Shown one piece after another: positions 37,201 to 48,965 of a stretch of 64,000 nucleotides of DNA. The stretch comes from Corticium candelabrum (taxonomy: Eukaryota; Porifera; Homoscleromorpha; Homosclerophorida; Plakinidae), in the NCBI RefSeq assembly GCF_963422355.1, contig NC_085089.1:1112001-1176000 (forward strand), in the 5' to 3' direction. Numbering within the stretch: the stretch's first letter is position 1; each line of letters begins with the position of its first letter. The translations under genes were made by a program, and so were the position numbers. The notes beneath the pieces were generated by a model. It did no database searches. It saw only the letters and a list, made by a program, of their open reading frames with translations, and had not been told where the DNA came from.

Positions 37201-38552
37201 GTCAAGTAAGAATAGTTGTATATAGTAATGTGTATGCATACGGTTAGAGTGACTCGGTTACTGAACACTTGTGAGATGATGTTAATTAACGGCAAGCAGG
37301 TAGGCAGCCAGACTGGCAGATGCGCACGAAAGATAAATATGAAGTTCAGAGAGGCCTTGTTTGCAGAGTTTATCGCATGTTTGGTGAAGGAATTGATTGC
37401 GGTTCTGAGGCATCTGAGTGGTTTAGCAAGTACCTGGAATTGCCAGGATGTCGAGTGTATCACATGACAGAATATTGCAAGTCGAGACAACTGACAACTG
37501 ACTCTAAATATGGTCATGTAGCTCAACAACAGGATGAGGTGTTTACTTCTCACATACATGATCTCCAGATGTTATTGGATTAATTAATGTGTCTGTCTGA
37601 AGGTGGCCTTTGCAGATTTTGCACCATACTTGCTTACATCTGAGGCTTCTCTGGCAGACCTCAACTCGAGATTAGATAAACCACTTAGTATTCGCAGCTT
37701 CAGGCCAAATATTGTTATCAGAGGTCCCAGCGCTTTTAAAGAGGTGTGCACAGTCATAATTTGCTTTTGTCAAGTTTAGTACTGCATTAGAATTTGCAGG
37801 ACAATTGGAACAAGTTCACAGTTGGAGCTGCTCTCTTCAGAAAGTTGAAGGAATGTGGGAGATGCATTTTGACAACATTGGATCCTGACACAGGGGAGAA
37901 ACTTGGAGAAGAACCTCTGAAGACATTGAGAAGGCAAGGTGTTTATTAATTAAAATGCACCAGGCATCCAGTTTATTATAATTATGTATTGTAAATTAAT
38001 TAAAGAGAAATTACTGGGTTATGGCGAATAATTGATCTTTACAGGATGTCTGCATGTCTAGCATGTGCATAATCAATGATCTTTCAACTAAATGACATAG
38101 GTCATGGTTTATTGTAGTCTTACTGTTAAACAATACACACGTATAGTACAACTTATACATGACATAAGAGTGTATGTCCTGACGTTGTAATAGTACTGAT
38201 AGCTGACTGGAGTTTGAATTCCAATTGTTCTTGATAAATTAATCAAACCATTCGAACACACTTTCCAGATTCTCACTTGAGTATCAGCAGACCAAAGAGA
38301 AGGAATAATGATTGAGACTAAGAATGAAAGTGTTGTGTATGTCTTCGTAGTTTTGCCAGTGATTTTATGTAATTGAACTTGCTAATATGGTCATGTGATA
38401 TTGTGTAGTTACATAAGAGAGTTTGATTTTTCTTGTTCAGTTACCGGTCTGATGAACGATATGGAACTGCTCCTAAATTTGGACTTCATGCCACGGTGGA
38501 CAAGATTGGGACTGTTACTGTAGGAGATCGGGTGTTTGTCCATGATGAATGA
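34210..38552 (+). CDS. MTARC: MTARC paralogue C
   Basis: Exon 1 (34210-34445) encodes MVDWLNVFSGVVNLEQSSYG, an anchor (VVVALALFIAVLLA) and MYLYPVKSCKGIPITSGE. After a 2.57-kb intron enlarged by insertions, exon 2 (37017-37206) gives CWVVVDAEGQFLTQKKQPRM. Then come RMFGEGIDCGSEASEWFSKY (from 37369), FADFAPYLLTSEASLADLNS (from 37603) and a combined exon with KLKECGRCILTTLDPDTGEK (37800-37933), whose Cys matches the molybdenum ligand. The last intron starts with GC at 37934. The last exon ends GDRVFVHDE and stop at 38550-38552. No frame break was seen in exons, so all three paralogues look functional despite the insertion in intron 1. Confidence 0.92.
34845..36315 (-). mobile_element. Crypton-type tyrosine recombinase (DUF3504-like), decayed
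   Basis: On the minus strand, ATG 36315 opens a frame with a basic N-terminus (PPTKMRRIGSKK) and LQEWLICFLLEARKTNGDKY. Near 35960-35890 the family-like reading moves through all three frames within about 70 bp, so at least two indels are present. The frame then continues with FIFFDKADHRFEGLRNALDR, ALRGGVEHRSLKW (first catalytic Arg region) and, across a 68-bp intron (35489-35422), YANTEAGD, NHALRVTSATRLFQAGVPEH (HxxR), GRTSHKTLQALRQY (His and nucleophile Tyr). The R-H-R-H-Y set is retained. Cryptons integrate by a circular intermediate with a tyrosine recombinase. The C-terminal tail is Asp/Glu-rich. It sits in intron 1 of MTARC C, antisense to it. Confidence 0.8.
36510..36660. mobile_element. 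151-bp near-perfect fold-back with TTAA at both ends
   Basis: The left arm GCATGGTAGGGTCGACGATA pairs with the reverse complement of the right end (GCATGGTAGGAAGACGATAT). Pairing continues through CCAGTTTATTGACC and TAATTAGCC almost to the centre. TTAA occurs just outside both ends (ggTTAAt / gTTAAc), compatible with a piggyBac-like TTAA target. It is in intron 1 of MTARC C, next to the Crypton. Confidence 0.8.
37934..38440. other. Last intron of MTARC C (GC-AG)
   Basis: Starts gcaagg after exon end AGAAG (37933) and ends ttgttcag before TTACCGGTCTG. Nothing else was recognised. Confidence 0.8.
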
Positions 38553-38777
38553 TAAATGTTGTCAGCTGAGGCATGCAACTTCAACTAATGATGCCTTGAA
38601 AACAATGATCAGCCATCAGTGTTTACTTTGTCAACTGCTTTACTTTTACTGCATATTTTATATAATATGCCATGATTAGTCCCGAATCTGCTGCAGCATT
38701 TCTAACATAAACATTTTCAATTTGTACAAATTTAACAGAAATTTGAATGTGTTGAATAAACATAAATTAATGTTTGA
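38553..38777. other. Short convergent intergenic region, MTARC C to COX16
   Basis: 225 bp between the two stop codons, homologous to the DNA downstream of MTARC B. No other feature was recognised. Confidence 0.6.
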
Positions 38778-40041
38778 CTATTCATCCCAGGGTCTTGGTA
38801 CTCGAACGTTCTCCCACTCATTGATGTCTAGTTTCTTTTGTAGCTCCTACAAGACATAAGAGCGTTTTCTATCAGCTGGAAAACATGCATATGCATGCCA
38901 CCACAATTATATCTAGACAGTCTAGCATCTACACAACCAAAACATCCACAGTACATTTCTACTGGTCTGTGTTTTTTTGTTTTCAATGTTTTTTAATCAC
39001 GTGAATTTATAAACTGGCAAATAAGGTTTACATAATTCTTATCTGACCTTACTAAGGAAGTTTTAATCATGAAATTGGAATAATTAAACATGTCAGGTCA
39101 AACCCAAAACATCATAAATTTGGGTAATCAACCCACTTGCCTGTGTCAATTCTTTTATTTCACATGCACACACTTTGTAGGTCAACCGTGTCATCTTCTG
39201 TTCATTGTTGTTATTAGATCCTCTGTCTAAAGTGTCAGGTGGAAGCATGTGCAAAGAGAATTGGGTTGACCTGAGCGTTTATAGTACAACACCCAGCTGC
39301 CCACATATCTTTTTTCCTCAAGTTACCCCAATCAGATACCTTTGGTGTGGCCTTATCAACAAACTTAACACTGTTAAGGTGACCAATAACTGTTACTCAT
39401 ATTCACCACTCGATCTATATATGCAGTAATCTCTAGCACCCTGATTCTAATGGGTCAGTATAAGTGTGCAGAACCAAAAATCAGTCAGTGACATAATAAT
39501 GAATGTATTTCTAGCAAAACAATTTGAATGTCCTAGGTCGAGCTATACAAACATCACAATAAGATGTCAGAGAACTCCCTATACTCATAACACTAATTGC
39601 ACAGACAAGTCTGTCATAATCAGTTTACCAAATGCTACTTACTTTCAATGTTTTCGTATTAAGATGTACAAGTAATCAATTTTCTTAACTAGACTAGCTC
39701 ATTAATGTCACTACCTGATGTAGTTCTTCTAGGGTTGTCTGTTTGCCAGTTTGTAGTTGTCGCACTTCCTCTGATGTCAGCTGCAAAGCACAGCAAGCCG
39801 AAGTGTAGTGTAACACACCACTTAAACTTTGCACGAAATTATTTATTACAGTCCTAGTCTTCTCATCTTTCCTATCAACTCCTACAGCAGCGAACTCGGC
39901 AAGGCCAAATGAACCTCCCACGACGAAAAGCTGTCACAAACGCAAACGTTAACGCACGAAGGTAATAATGCTCGCGTAAACAAGTACCAAAAACGGAAAT
40001 CCAATTTTTAAAAATTTGCTGCGCCGCAAAAACTGGAGCAT
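38778..40041 (-). CDS. COX16: COX16 homologue (complex IV assembly factor)
   Basis: COX16 is a small inner-mitochondrial-membrane protein needed for maturation of cytochrome c oxidase subunit 2. Four exons join in phase: 40041-39988 (MLQFLRRSKFLKIGFPFL), 39930-39850 (LFVVGGSFGLAEFAAVGVDR plus KDEKTRT), 39780-39715 (LTSEEVRQLQTGKQTTLEEL plus HQ) and 38846-38778 (ELQKKLDINEWENVRVPRPW plus DE and stop). Total 89 residues against about 106 in human. The family signatures are VGGSFGL after a short basic N-terminus, a single membrane segment, and the terminal W.N.R.PRPW. All four exons have in-phase (phase 0) boundaries with GT-AG signals. The gene is head-to-head with MRPS5 and its 3' end faces MTARC C. 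Confidence 0.88.
38847..39714. other. COX16 intron 3, nothing recognised
   Basis: An 868-bp intron on the minus strand. The short open frames in it on the plus strand show no protein resemblance. Confidence 0.6.
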
Positions 40042-40094
40042 TGCGATGGAGCCTCGCTTAACAGATCGTTGGCAATTGATATCAAAAGGTCAAC
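40042..40094. promoter_or_regulatory. Divergent COX16/MRPS5 start region
   Basis: Only 53 bp separate the COX16 start (40041, minus) from the MRPS5 start used here (40095, plus). The core promoter must therefore be shared or lie within the opposite gene's first exon. Confidence 0.7.
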
Positions 40095-41936
40095 ATGGCG
40101 TTGAGAGCAGCTTGTCGCATGGGAATGTCCTGCAATGGACTTCTCAGTTCTGGATGGTCGTGTGGTATCGTGAGACAATGTTCAGCATTGGACACTCGCA
40201 TTTGGATGTTGTACAGACGTGAGACCGTTTGAGTAGCTTCTGTAGGCTCTAAGTTAATTATTTTCTTTTGCCAGAAATACATTTGACGTCATGGGTGAAA
40301 AGTTCCGATTCATTAGCACACAGTAAGCTTGAAATTTAATAGTCATTGGTGTACAGTGAACATGCAAATACAATTTCAATTTTGAAGTATAGTTGCATCA
40401 TGCCACTCTGACTTTCAGTGTTTCTAATAGCGCTGATTTGTATGTATCTAATTTACAGCAGTCTACCAAACTGTTTGACTTACGCCAGACCAACTAAATT
40501 TTTTGATACTCAGATATATTTCGAACATGAGACCTGGACCGACCAACTGAAATAAAAAAGTAATGATCATGTGGCATTTTGAGCTTGTGCAGTGTTTGTT
40601 GCACTGCATGCAAATGTAGATGGCAAAATAGACACTAAAAGAAAAGACGCTGATACCAAGTGGATACCTAACTGTCGCCAGGCACTGTTACACTTGCGGA
40701 GTCACGTTGATACGAAGTCGTAGGATGTACTACCAAGTCATTTACATCAAGCATAATATCATTGCACATGCTCACATCCAATTTTATTTCTATTTTGGTC
40801 AAGCTCAGTACTCATTACTAGACCAGTGAATCCAAGCATCAAGGAAATTTAATTAGTCTAACCAGGGGCGTAGCGTGGCATGGGTTGGACCAGGCTATAG
40901 CCCATTATTTGTAGGTGTGGTCATAAAAATTGTGGACTGTAAATACATGTGAGGACCAAAGCTGTATATAGTATATACACCACCCCTTTTATCCAGTCTG
41001 GATATGCCAATTAGAAGCCAATAAATGTAGGCTTGTCCATAAAAGTGGGCGTTTAAAGTTGAAGTTTAGCCTCCCATTTCTGAGGTCATGCTACGCCCCT
41101 GGTCTGGCCGTAGCAGCAGGGGCACACAGTTTTTAGGCTTGTCTGAACTTCAAGCTTGCAAACAGAGGGCATGCGTGATGGCTAGACTAGTTAACACTGA
41201 ACGGGTATTGTAACCTTTTGATTGGATTGACTGCAACTTGTTTGACCATTTAATTAAAACGTTTAGTAGTAGTGGGAATGTGAAATGACTGATTCCTGAT
41301 TGACTACAGGACATCAAAGTGAGGAGATCAAAGTGTTGGTCACGGAGTTTGCATCAATTAGTTAATTAATTAGGTTCTAACTCTGCATTTGTATGCAGAT
41401 ATATAATAGAATTTGAACTGTTAATTAATTCAATTTTTGTTGTATTAAATGTTGTTACTGTTGCTGTATGTAATTGTAGTCTGTTAATTAAACGATGAAG
41501 GAACTTGTGTAGGGGTTACAGTTTCTAGTTTTAAAATATGGCACTGCATGGTGTCTTGTGAGAAAAGCATGGGGTGTGGATCATAATTGTGGTGTTGTAT
41601 AAATGGCCTAATCTGTTTCCTATTTGCTGTGCTGTTTAGTGACTTATGGAGATCTGTTGTTATCGGTAAGTGGTGGCCGTGGTAGTCGAGGAGGACGAAG
41701 GCGAGGCGCTAGAAAAGGGAAACCTAGCAGTGATGTACTTACCTTAGGTAAAGTAATACGCAGTTTGTATTAGGTAATGGTGTGGTAATGATGTCTGTGC
41801 TTTCTTGTTAATTAATTAATGATATTGTTTGTTTATGTGAGGGCTATGTAATGGCTTGGAATTGTAATGTTTTGTCAGGTCTCCTCTTTGTGTGCATATG
41901 CGGACACATGCACGCGGGCACACACAGACAAACACA

Positions 41937-42019
<83 letters not shown>

Positions 42020-44822
42020 TGGTGACTGTAGAGTCAGACTAATGCACTTTAGTTTGAATTACAAGGGTATCTATTAAGATCCATTAGCTACATTACACAC
42101 AACAGTTTCACTAATTGTTCTCATGCAGGCAAGGCTGGTATGAAATTCCCTGGATTAAATTCTCCTCTCCCCCCTTTGCCGGAAACAGGTTTGAGTCATG
42201 CTCAGAGACCTATATCTCGTCAGAGCTTTCGATCTAAGAGTGAAACAGATGATGAGGATGATGTAGCAATGGTTAATAGAAGGAAGTTGAAAGAACATGT
42301 AAGCGTGAAACCTCAGATACCTTACGTAAAGGGATGGAGTGGGAAGAGCTGGGAAGGAAGAAGTTATGGTTCACCTGAAACACCAGATGGAAGTAAGTGT
42401 ATCCTAATTTAGTTTTCATATTTCTTTTGGCTTTTGTTGTTGCGGTTTGTAATACAAAGTTTGCATACGTTGTTGCCACTGATTGCCATGAGCTTCAATT
42501 TGATCAATGCTACAAACTCAACAAGCTTTAGAGAGACTAAGCATAGTCGTGCATTCTTGTACATTGCATGAGCACAAGTGCTGTGGCTTATTATAGGTAA
42601 AGTGAGATACACTAATAATTAGATGTATTTTCTAATTTAAAAAAATGAAAAGCAGATGTTGTACAGGGTTCTAGCTAGAACCATTTTTACCATCATGTTT
42701 TGTACACAGGCCTGTTTTGTACAGTGTTGACTGGAAAAACACAAAATGCATGACTGATGATCACGAATGCTATCGGCTCTACCTGATTTTGTGAAATTAG
42801 AGCTATTTTGAGATTGAGGTTACCTAGTAGGCTCTCGATCAGAAAGTATAGGGAGAGCAAAGCAAAGTCTCCACAAATGCCAAAAGGGCATGGCCAAACA
42901 ATAATGTGGCCGCCTGTGACGGTTGGGCTGCAATCCTAGCTAGAACCCTGTGACTATAAGTAAGGTATTGTGACAAAGTATGTGGATAAACAACTATGTA
43001 GTACTAAAACCCCTTGTTGTTATTGGGGAAATCTACATACTGTGTTTGCCAAGCCACTGTTATGCTGTCAAGCTTTATTGGAAGATACAGTGAGGACTAG
43101 CTGCATTAGATTTAACTTAATAGTTAAGGGAACTACAGGGATATTTGGAATTGTACATGCTAGTCTAACCTCATCCCTCATCTCTCTTGTGTTGCAGGTG
43201 TACTCGATGCATTTGATTCAAGAGTAATAGAGGTGTAGTTGGTCTATATTAATAAGTATTAATTAGTTAATTAAATCTAATCTTGTATTTGGTGTAGTTG
43301 ACTAATGTTGCTATCATGACACATGCTGGGAGGAAGAGGAGGAAACGAGCTGTAGTTGTGGTTGGAAACAAGAATGGAGCTGCAGGTTAGCATGGTTGTT
43401 TATGGGTGCCGAATTTGTTTACTTAAATAACTAATTAATATAGTGGAGTGATGTATGACTAGCTAATATTGTATTATATCGTTTCTACTGAATTTATGGT
43501 GGTGACCTAACTAACTGTTCATCTTTTTTTACAACAATACATGTATTCTTGTTCTTTCTATCAAGCGTGGTGTCAGTACTTTAGCTTTTTGCCTTATTTC
43601 ACACCTGCAGATTAAATTTTACTCTGAAATGTTTAGCTTTACACAGAAGTACATGTCAGTCTGTGCTATTGTTGTTGGTGTTGGTTGTTTTTAGTGTCTA
43701 CTGTTTAGTCTGCTGTCAATTAATTATTTTGAATGATATTTCTGCACTTTCGTATGAGATTTCAGAATTACAGAAATAGCTATTTACTAATGAGACGCAA
43801 CTAGAAAAAATAACCTGAAGTTAGACTTGTCAAGCATATGATAATGTCATTTCGTTCTTTATGATAGGGTTTGCTGTTGCTGGAGGTGGTGATGCTCACT
43901 CTGCTATGCGAAAAGTAGCTTTTAGTTGCTCTGTTTATATCTATGATATACACTGGTTTGTAACTTAGGCTAGAAATCAAGCTGCAAATGTTCTTCAGTT
44001 TGTTGAACGCTACAATGAACACACCAGTAAGTAGATGTGGACTATATTTTATTGTCTAGTACATTCTTGGTCTGTTTTGCAGTTTATCATGATGTGAAGA
44101 GTAGATTTTGCAGAACAAATGTTATTATGCAGAAAAGAGTAAAGGGTGTGGTGCAATATGAATTGCACGTTGATTGTGAGTTAACTAGTTGTATTGGATG
44201 TTGAGTGAAGGTTATGGACTGAAATGCCATCGGATCGTAACTGAAATATGCAAACTTGTAGGAATTAGTGATCTTCGATGCAAAGTGATTGGGTCAAAAA
44301 ATCGTTTGAATGTTGTTCAAGCTGCATTCAAAGCCCTATGCAGCCAGGTCTTGTTTTCACAGCTTGTAAGATCTAGATGTGATTTCAACTGCTTATTTGT
44401 TACTAGGAGACACCGCAGATGCTAGCAGATAGAACAGGACTGCGGGTGGTTGAGATGAGATCGGAGATGGGTATGAGACCAGTGGTTCTGGCAGTGCCAG
44501 AGAAAGAGAGAGTATTGTATGAGAAAACAAGACAAGCAGTAGGGTATGGAAGACACTGAGAACTGATGTTAGCATGTGCACTAGTACAACTAGGCACAAA
44601 CAGTGTGATGTGCCGAACTGTACGTCAGAACAACATATTTATGATTTATGACATTAAAGTAGGATTTAGTTGTATTATTGATGCAGACATGTTATTGGAT
44701 TACTTTCAGCAACCACTGAAGCTGCGTATGGTATGGGTCAATACTTTGATGGTAGCTTTTTCACAGTGGAAAACGTCCCAACATCGTCTGAATGTGCTAG
44801 CGCCAAAGTGATGTCAAGATGA
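40095..44822 (+). CDS. MRPS5: Mitochondrial ribosomal protein uS5m
   Basis: uS5m is a small-subunit mitoribosome protein at the mRNA entry region. Exon 1 (40095-40218) encodes an Arg/Ser-rich, acid-poor presequence-like start (MALRAACRMGMSCNGLLSSG). Exon 2 is 40275-40322 and exon 3 (41640-41747) has a basic GGRGSRGGRRRGARKGK stretch. Then FPGLNSPL, GWSGKSWEGRSYG (42129-42391), VLDAFDSRVIE, and the S5 fold: RAVVVVGNKNGAAGFAVAGG, QFVERYNEHTIYHDVKSRF, GYGLKCHRIVTEICKLVGIS, ADRTGLRVVEMRSEMG. The last exon is best joined GG|gtatgg to gatgcag|A, giving ATTEAAYGMGQYFDGSFFTV and stop at 44820. An earlier ATG at 40046 is in another frame. The 3' part, from the GFAVAGG exon on, lies in the left copy of the segmental duplication. 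Confidence 0.93.
40863..41101. mobile_element. hAT-like MITE (239 bp) in MRPS5 intron
   Basis: Ends CAGGGGCGTAGCGTGGCATG and, from the right end in reverse complement, CAGGGGCGTAGCATGACCTC. CAGGGGCGTAGC termini are common in animal hAT elements. The flanks share only part of an 8-bp site (gtctaac / gtctggc). No transposase frame. Confidence 0.8.
41939..42016. repeat. (CA)n microsatellite
   Basis: About 38 CA units in the MRPS5 intron before the exon at 42129. Confidence 0.97.
42664..42950. mobile_element. hAT-like MITE (287 bp) in MRPS5 intron
   Basis: Inverted ends CAGGGTTCTAGCTAGAACCA and, from the right end in reverse complement, CAGGGTTCTAGCTAGGATTG. The first 15 bases are identical. 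Flanks atgttgta / tgactata are only loosely similar. No coding capacity. Confidence 0.78.
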
Positions 44823-44900
44823 TATAAAAGTTGTGGCATTTTATTGAAGCATTTCAGAGCTATACTATCCCACAGTGACAATGATGAATTTAATATTAAC

Positions 44901-44903
<3 letters not shown>

Positions 44904-44950
<47 letters not shown>
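44904..44950. repeat. (AT)n microsatellite
   Basis: AT run shortly after the MRPS5 stop; the right copy has a longer one at 53650-53714, so the tract has changed length since duplication. Confidence 0.95.
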
Positions 44951-44951
<1 letters not shown>

Positions 44952-46796
44952 ATTCCGACTTAGAAGTGTTAGCGCACTTCCCCAACACAAAATGTGTGAC
45001 TGTCTCATTCCTGTCAACTCAGCACGTTTATCACGCAATTTCTAATACTCTGTTTTTTCACGCTTACGCACAAGGGGTCATGATCAAAATCCAGTATTCT
45101 ACTCTAATGTCATCTTAATTAGAGAGGAGAATTCTCTGTATGGTGTCACATTTTCTTGTATAAGCTAAAATCTCCTGAAGTTGGTGGCAATGGCTACCCT
45201 AGAATAGGCTTTAGAGTGATCTAGTCTAAAAACTTGTTGGTTGTGTTCTCCTCGTTCTGTCATAGTACAGGAATTAATTACCAGTTACCCAATACAGGTC
45301 ACTATAGCTAAGTGCATTGTTTCCCCAGAATATCTCAAAGGCGTGGCGGTGTAGGCGTGGCTAAATGGAAAGCACTTGTAGGCGTGTTTATTTCAAACGT
45401 AGGCGTGGTCATCTGAGTGGCGCTTTGCGGTGCAGTGCTAGAGCAACATAGGGTGCTTGTGTTTGGTCTAAAATGTTAGCTGTACAATATTTCTATGCGT
45501 GGACAGAGTACAACACAAGGAAGCTATGATCACTAATCTGCGAAAGCCTGCATCTCCCATTAGATTCCAAGCCAATGCAAATCACAAAATCGATTGTAAT
45601 AGCTTTAGTAGTAACTTATCACTATTAGACAAGTTCGCTAAGCAGTCGGTGACAATTTTCCGTGCCGATATCGACGCTAGCTAGAGACGTGCGCAGCGTA
45701 TCACTAACGCTAACTTAGGCTTTGGGCCGAAGTTGTTCAAGCGCGTTTTGGCGTTTGTAATCAGTGCATTGTCTTACAACCTGTGCAGGGTAACGCCTCT
45801 CAGATCGACTTCCGTAGGTGCCAAAAACACCACTAGAAGAACTTGGGCTATCGCTTCAACAAAACAATTCGAAGCATTGATGTACTTTGTATTCTCTCAA
45901 CGCACCAATAATATAACGACTCCATGCACAATCAGCTGCTGAGGGCGTGGCTCACATACGGAATTCAGTGTATGAAACGTCCATGAAAATGAACGTTCCA
46001 TACACGCACAATGGAACGTCCATTCAATTTTCTATTTGAATTGAAAATTGAAAATTGAATCCAACCATAAAAATTGAATTTCAATTTATTGAAATTTGCA
46101 TCTATGGGACGTTTATTCAATTTTTAGTTTAAATTGAAAATTGAAAATTGAATCCAACATAAAATTTGATTTTTAATTCATTGAAATCTGACATTGAATA
46201 AAATTTCTAGAATATCTCAGACAAAGAAACAGCACAAATTGCTATTGTAACGTCAATTAATCAAACTTTAAAGCAATGAGTATTTGAAAAACAAAAAAGG
46301 TTAGAGTTCCTGTTGAAAACAGCAGACTTCCTGTTGATAGGCGCCTTGGTGGCTAGTCTTGGCGCTCTAAAGCGGCCTTTGTACCGTATTTGCACTCATT
46401 AGGTACACTCTAGGTGACAATTGACAAACAAACCGCTCAAATAACACGCTGATACTAGGGGCTTGGGTCAGAGCCATATATATATGGCTCTGGCTTGGGT
46501 GTAGTGACGGCTCAATCCACGCTCCCGTATAAGTCTAGCGTGCGGTAAATATTTCTTTCGTCTGACTGATATACTCACACAGAAACGTAAAACGAAGGCA
46601 TATTAGTATTGTTCTTTGATTTGTCTATCTAAACGATTTACGGCAAGCTTAAAATTTATTCCTGCTAGTAAAAATTTCAAAGACAACTGGCTGATCAAAT
46701 GTTGGCATCATTTAGTTTGGAAACTTCGAAAGGAATGACTGCTGTAGCAGAAGAAATCTTGTGAGGATGGATTGAGTTGAGTTATAATATAACCAG

Positions 46797-46950
<154 letters not shown>

Positions 46951-47159
46951 CAGTACAGTCGCAAATCTTTGTAAGATGGTTAGGACAATTCAACTCTGAA
47001 TTGAAACCAGTGGATCCAATGTGATGCATCGCATTCTTTAGCTGTTTATATTTGGCTTATTGATAATTTCAATATATTTGATGCATGATTGCTACCTATC
47101 ATTGTCTTCTACTTCTATGAAATCAAATTTCTACTAATAAACTTTCTTGCTTGCGTTAC

Positions 47160-47575
47160 AGGAATTACTAACATGAAGAACTCTGTTGCTCATGTCATGA
47201 GATATGCAGTGAATTTACGTCTACACGGGGTAGTTGCCCATGGCATGCTAAAATATTGTTATAATTTGATACAGGTACTCTTAGATGTAATTAACTTAAA
47301 CAGTTCAACTGTCTAGCTGTCTGCTTATTCTAAGATTTCTGGTGGTATCATTAGTGTTTGTATCATGTATGTGAATTAATTAGGTTTTATTAAATTATTC
47401 AATATTGGTTTTCTATGTATTCACTACATGATTATGTATGATGTACAGCCTGACCACTCTCTGTGTCCAGTGGGAGAAGAAAACGTCTGCTGTTACACGT
47501 ACAAGATGAAGATCATCTGTTACAAGTCAGAAATTCAGACTTGGTTCACTGTGTTTGAAGTTTTAGTTCAAACAT
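47160..47575 (+). pseudogene. Transposase fragment, Mutator-like family
   Basis: The frame GITNMKNSVAHVMRYAVNLR ends in NLIQ at a donor (47275), and after an acceptor (tgtacag at 47449) continues PDHSLCPVGEENVCCYTYKM. The spacing of NMK..., then P.H..CP.GE..W/C.C.Y, resembles the C-terminal region of Mutator-like transposase proteins in cnidarian and sponge genomes as I recall them. Only this short part remains, so it is a fragment. Family assignment is by memory only. Confidence 0.5.
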
Positions 47576-47842
47576 GACAAGGAAAATTGTATTAAACTTG
47601 CACTTCAGGTAGATTGTTCATGATTACATATATGGATATCAACTCATATGGAATAGTGACAATTATTTACCACTAAAATGCAATGTCAATTCTTTTCAAA
47701 GTACCACTCCAGTACAGGTAAAACTAGTAACTATGAATACTTTCATCACTTCCGTTTCGTTTAGTAGTAGCACAAGCTTGACTAGTCGTGACTCCTCCTT
47801 CTGGTAAGTTAAATGCACGGCTTCACAAGGACTTGGCTTAGC

Positions 47843-47968
47843 TCAGAATCCTTCCGAATAACCGCGTTGTCTTGGATTTCTTTTCACTAGCTCTTTACTG
47901 ATTGCGGCGTGTGTCTCTTCTTCATTTACCATTTGCTCAACTAAATCTTTAGCATCGCTCAAAGCCAT
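47843..47968 (-). pseudogene. Short ORF near the right end of the 3.3-kb insertion
   Basis: ATG 47968 on the minus strand opens a 41-codon frame starting MALSDAKDLVEQMVNEEETH and containing SKELVKRNPRQRGYSEGF before a stop. The K/R-NP.-RG.SE pattern recalls the N-terminus of transposon proteins in marine invertebrates. It is probably the truncated start of a lost transposase. Confidence 0.35.
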
Positions 47969-48819
47969 CACCTAGACATGCATGTACGTACACGTGTACT
48001 GAGCGCAAATTAAATCCAACACTTCTCTAGACATCTAATTTCGGCGATTTATCTAATTACAGGACTGTGGTGTTAACGGCAACACCACCGATTGTCGCCC
48101 TAATTAGCTAATGAATTAACTGAATTAGCAGAGCGCTATCATTTACCGCAAGGCACCATTTACGTGGTCCAGGATGTAAATCAATTTTCAATTTTTAATT
48201 GCAAGCAAAAATGGTTCCTGACAATGTAAATTCAATATTCAATTCCTGTTTTTTCATTCTATTTGACAAATAGATTTAGCAGTTATTGCCGACTATTTTA
48301 GTAGAATCCAATTTCCAAAACCAAAATTGAAACTGAATGGACGTTTCATACACTGAATGTTCCATACACGCATATACGGATTGGAATGTGCGCGAATACG
48401 CCACCAAATGACGTCGGATAGTCTCTATGACGTTGCACAAGAACCCAAACCACTGGTCTTCCATTTCTTACACATAGATAGTAAGGCGTGGCAGGCATAA
48501 GTCAAGGCGTGGCCTCGTTAGCCAAGGGAAGGCGGGAATGGGCGTGTCCTTGTAAGATTTAGCCAAGGCGTGGCGGGTCGCCACGTCTTGAGATGCCAGG
48601 GAAGAATACTGAAAGTGAGAAATTATGAGTCATGTACATGTGGCTAGAGAAAATGCATGCTAATTTTTCATGATGTTGAAATCTTGTGTTCTGTCTGAAA
48701 TGAATGCTCTAGATACTATAGTTGGCGATTTCACTGTCACGTGTGGGAAATGTCGTTTTCAGCAACTATATCTCTGTAATAGTAATACACTTATACATGT
48801 GACCAAGAGCATACCCTAC

Positions 48820-48828
48820 ATATATAAA
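48820..48828 (+). promoter_or_regulatory. TATA-like box, left zinc-finger copy
   Basis: TATATAAAG lies about 140 bp upstream of the first zinc-finger exon (48966). The same box is at 54392-54400 in the right copy, in the same context. Confidence 0.45.
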
Positions 48829-48965
48829 GATGTTAGACCACTACTGTAGTCTTCACTAGTAATCAACACTCTTTCCAACGGCCTCTCTATATTGCATGTG
48901 AGTAGAGTCTAGATTTAATTTTTGGATTCAACTGTAGATGACTGATTAACGTTTGTACATTCTAG

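Noticed and set aside
40046..40222. Frame starting at ATG 40046 as the MRPS5 start
   Set aside because: It is out of frame with the downstream exons and ends without joining them; ATG 40095 gives a presequence-like start that splices in phase.
44393..44599. Minus-strand frames over the MRPS5 exon (and the same at 53134-53340)
   Set aside because: They are antisense to the exon encoding ADRTGLRVVEMRSEMG and appear in both duplication copies only because the DNA is duplicated.
45733..45942. 69-codon frame near the left end of the 3.3-kb insertion
   Set aside because: It overlaps terminal-repeat sequence and has no recognisable motif.
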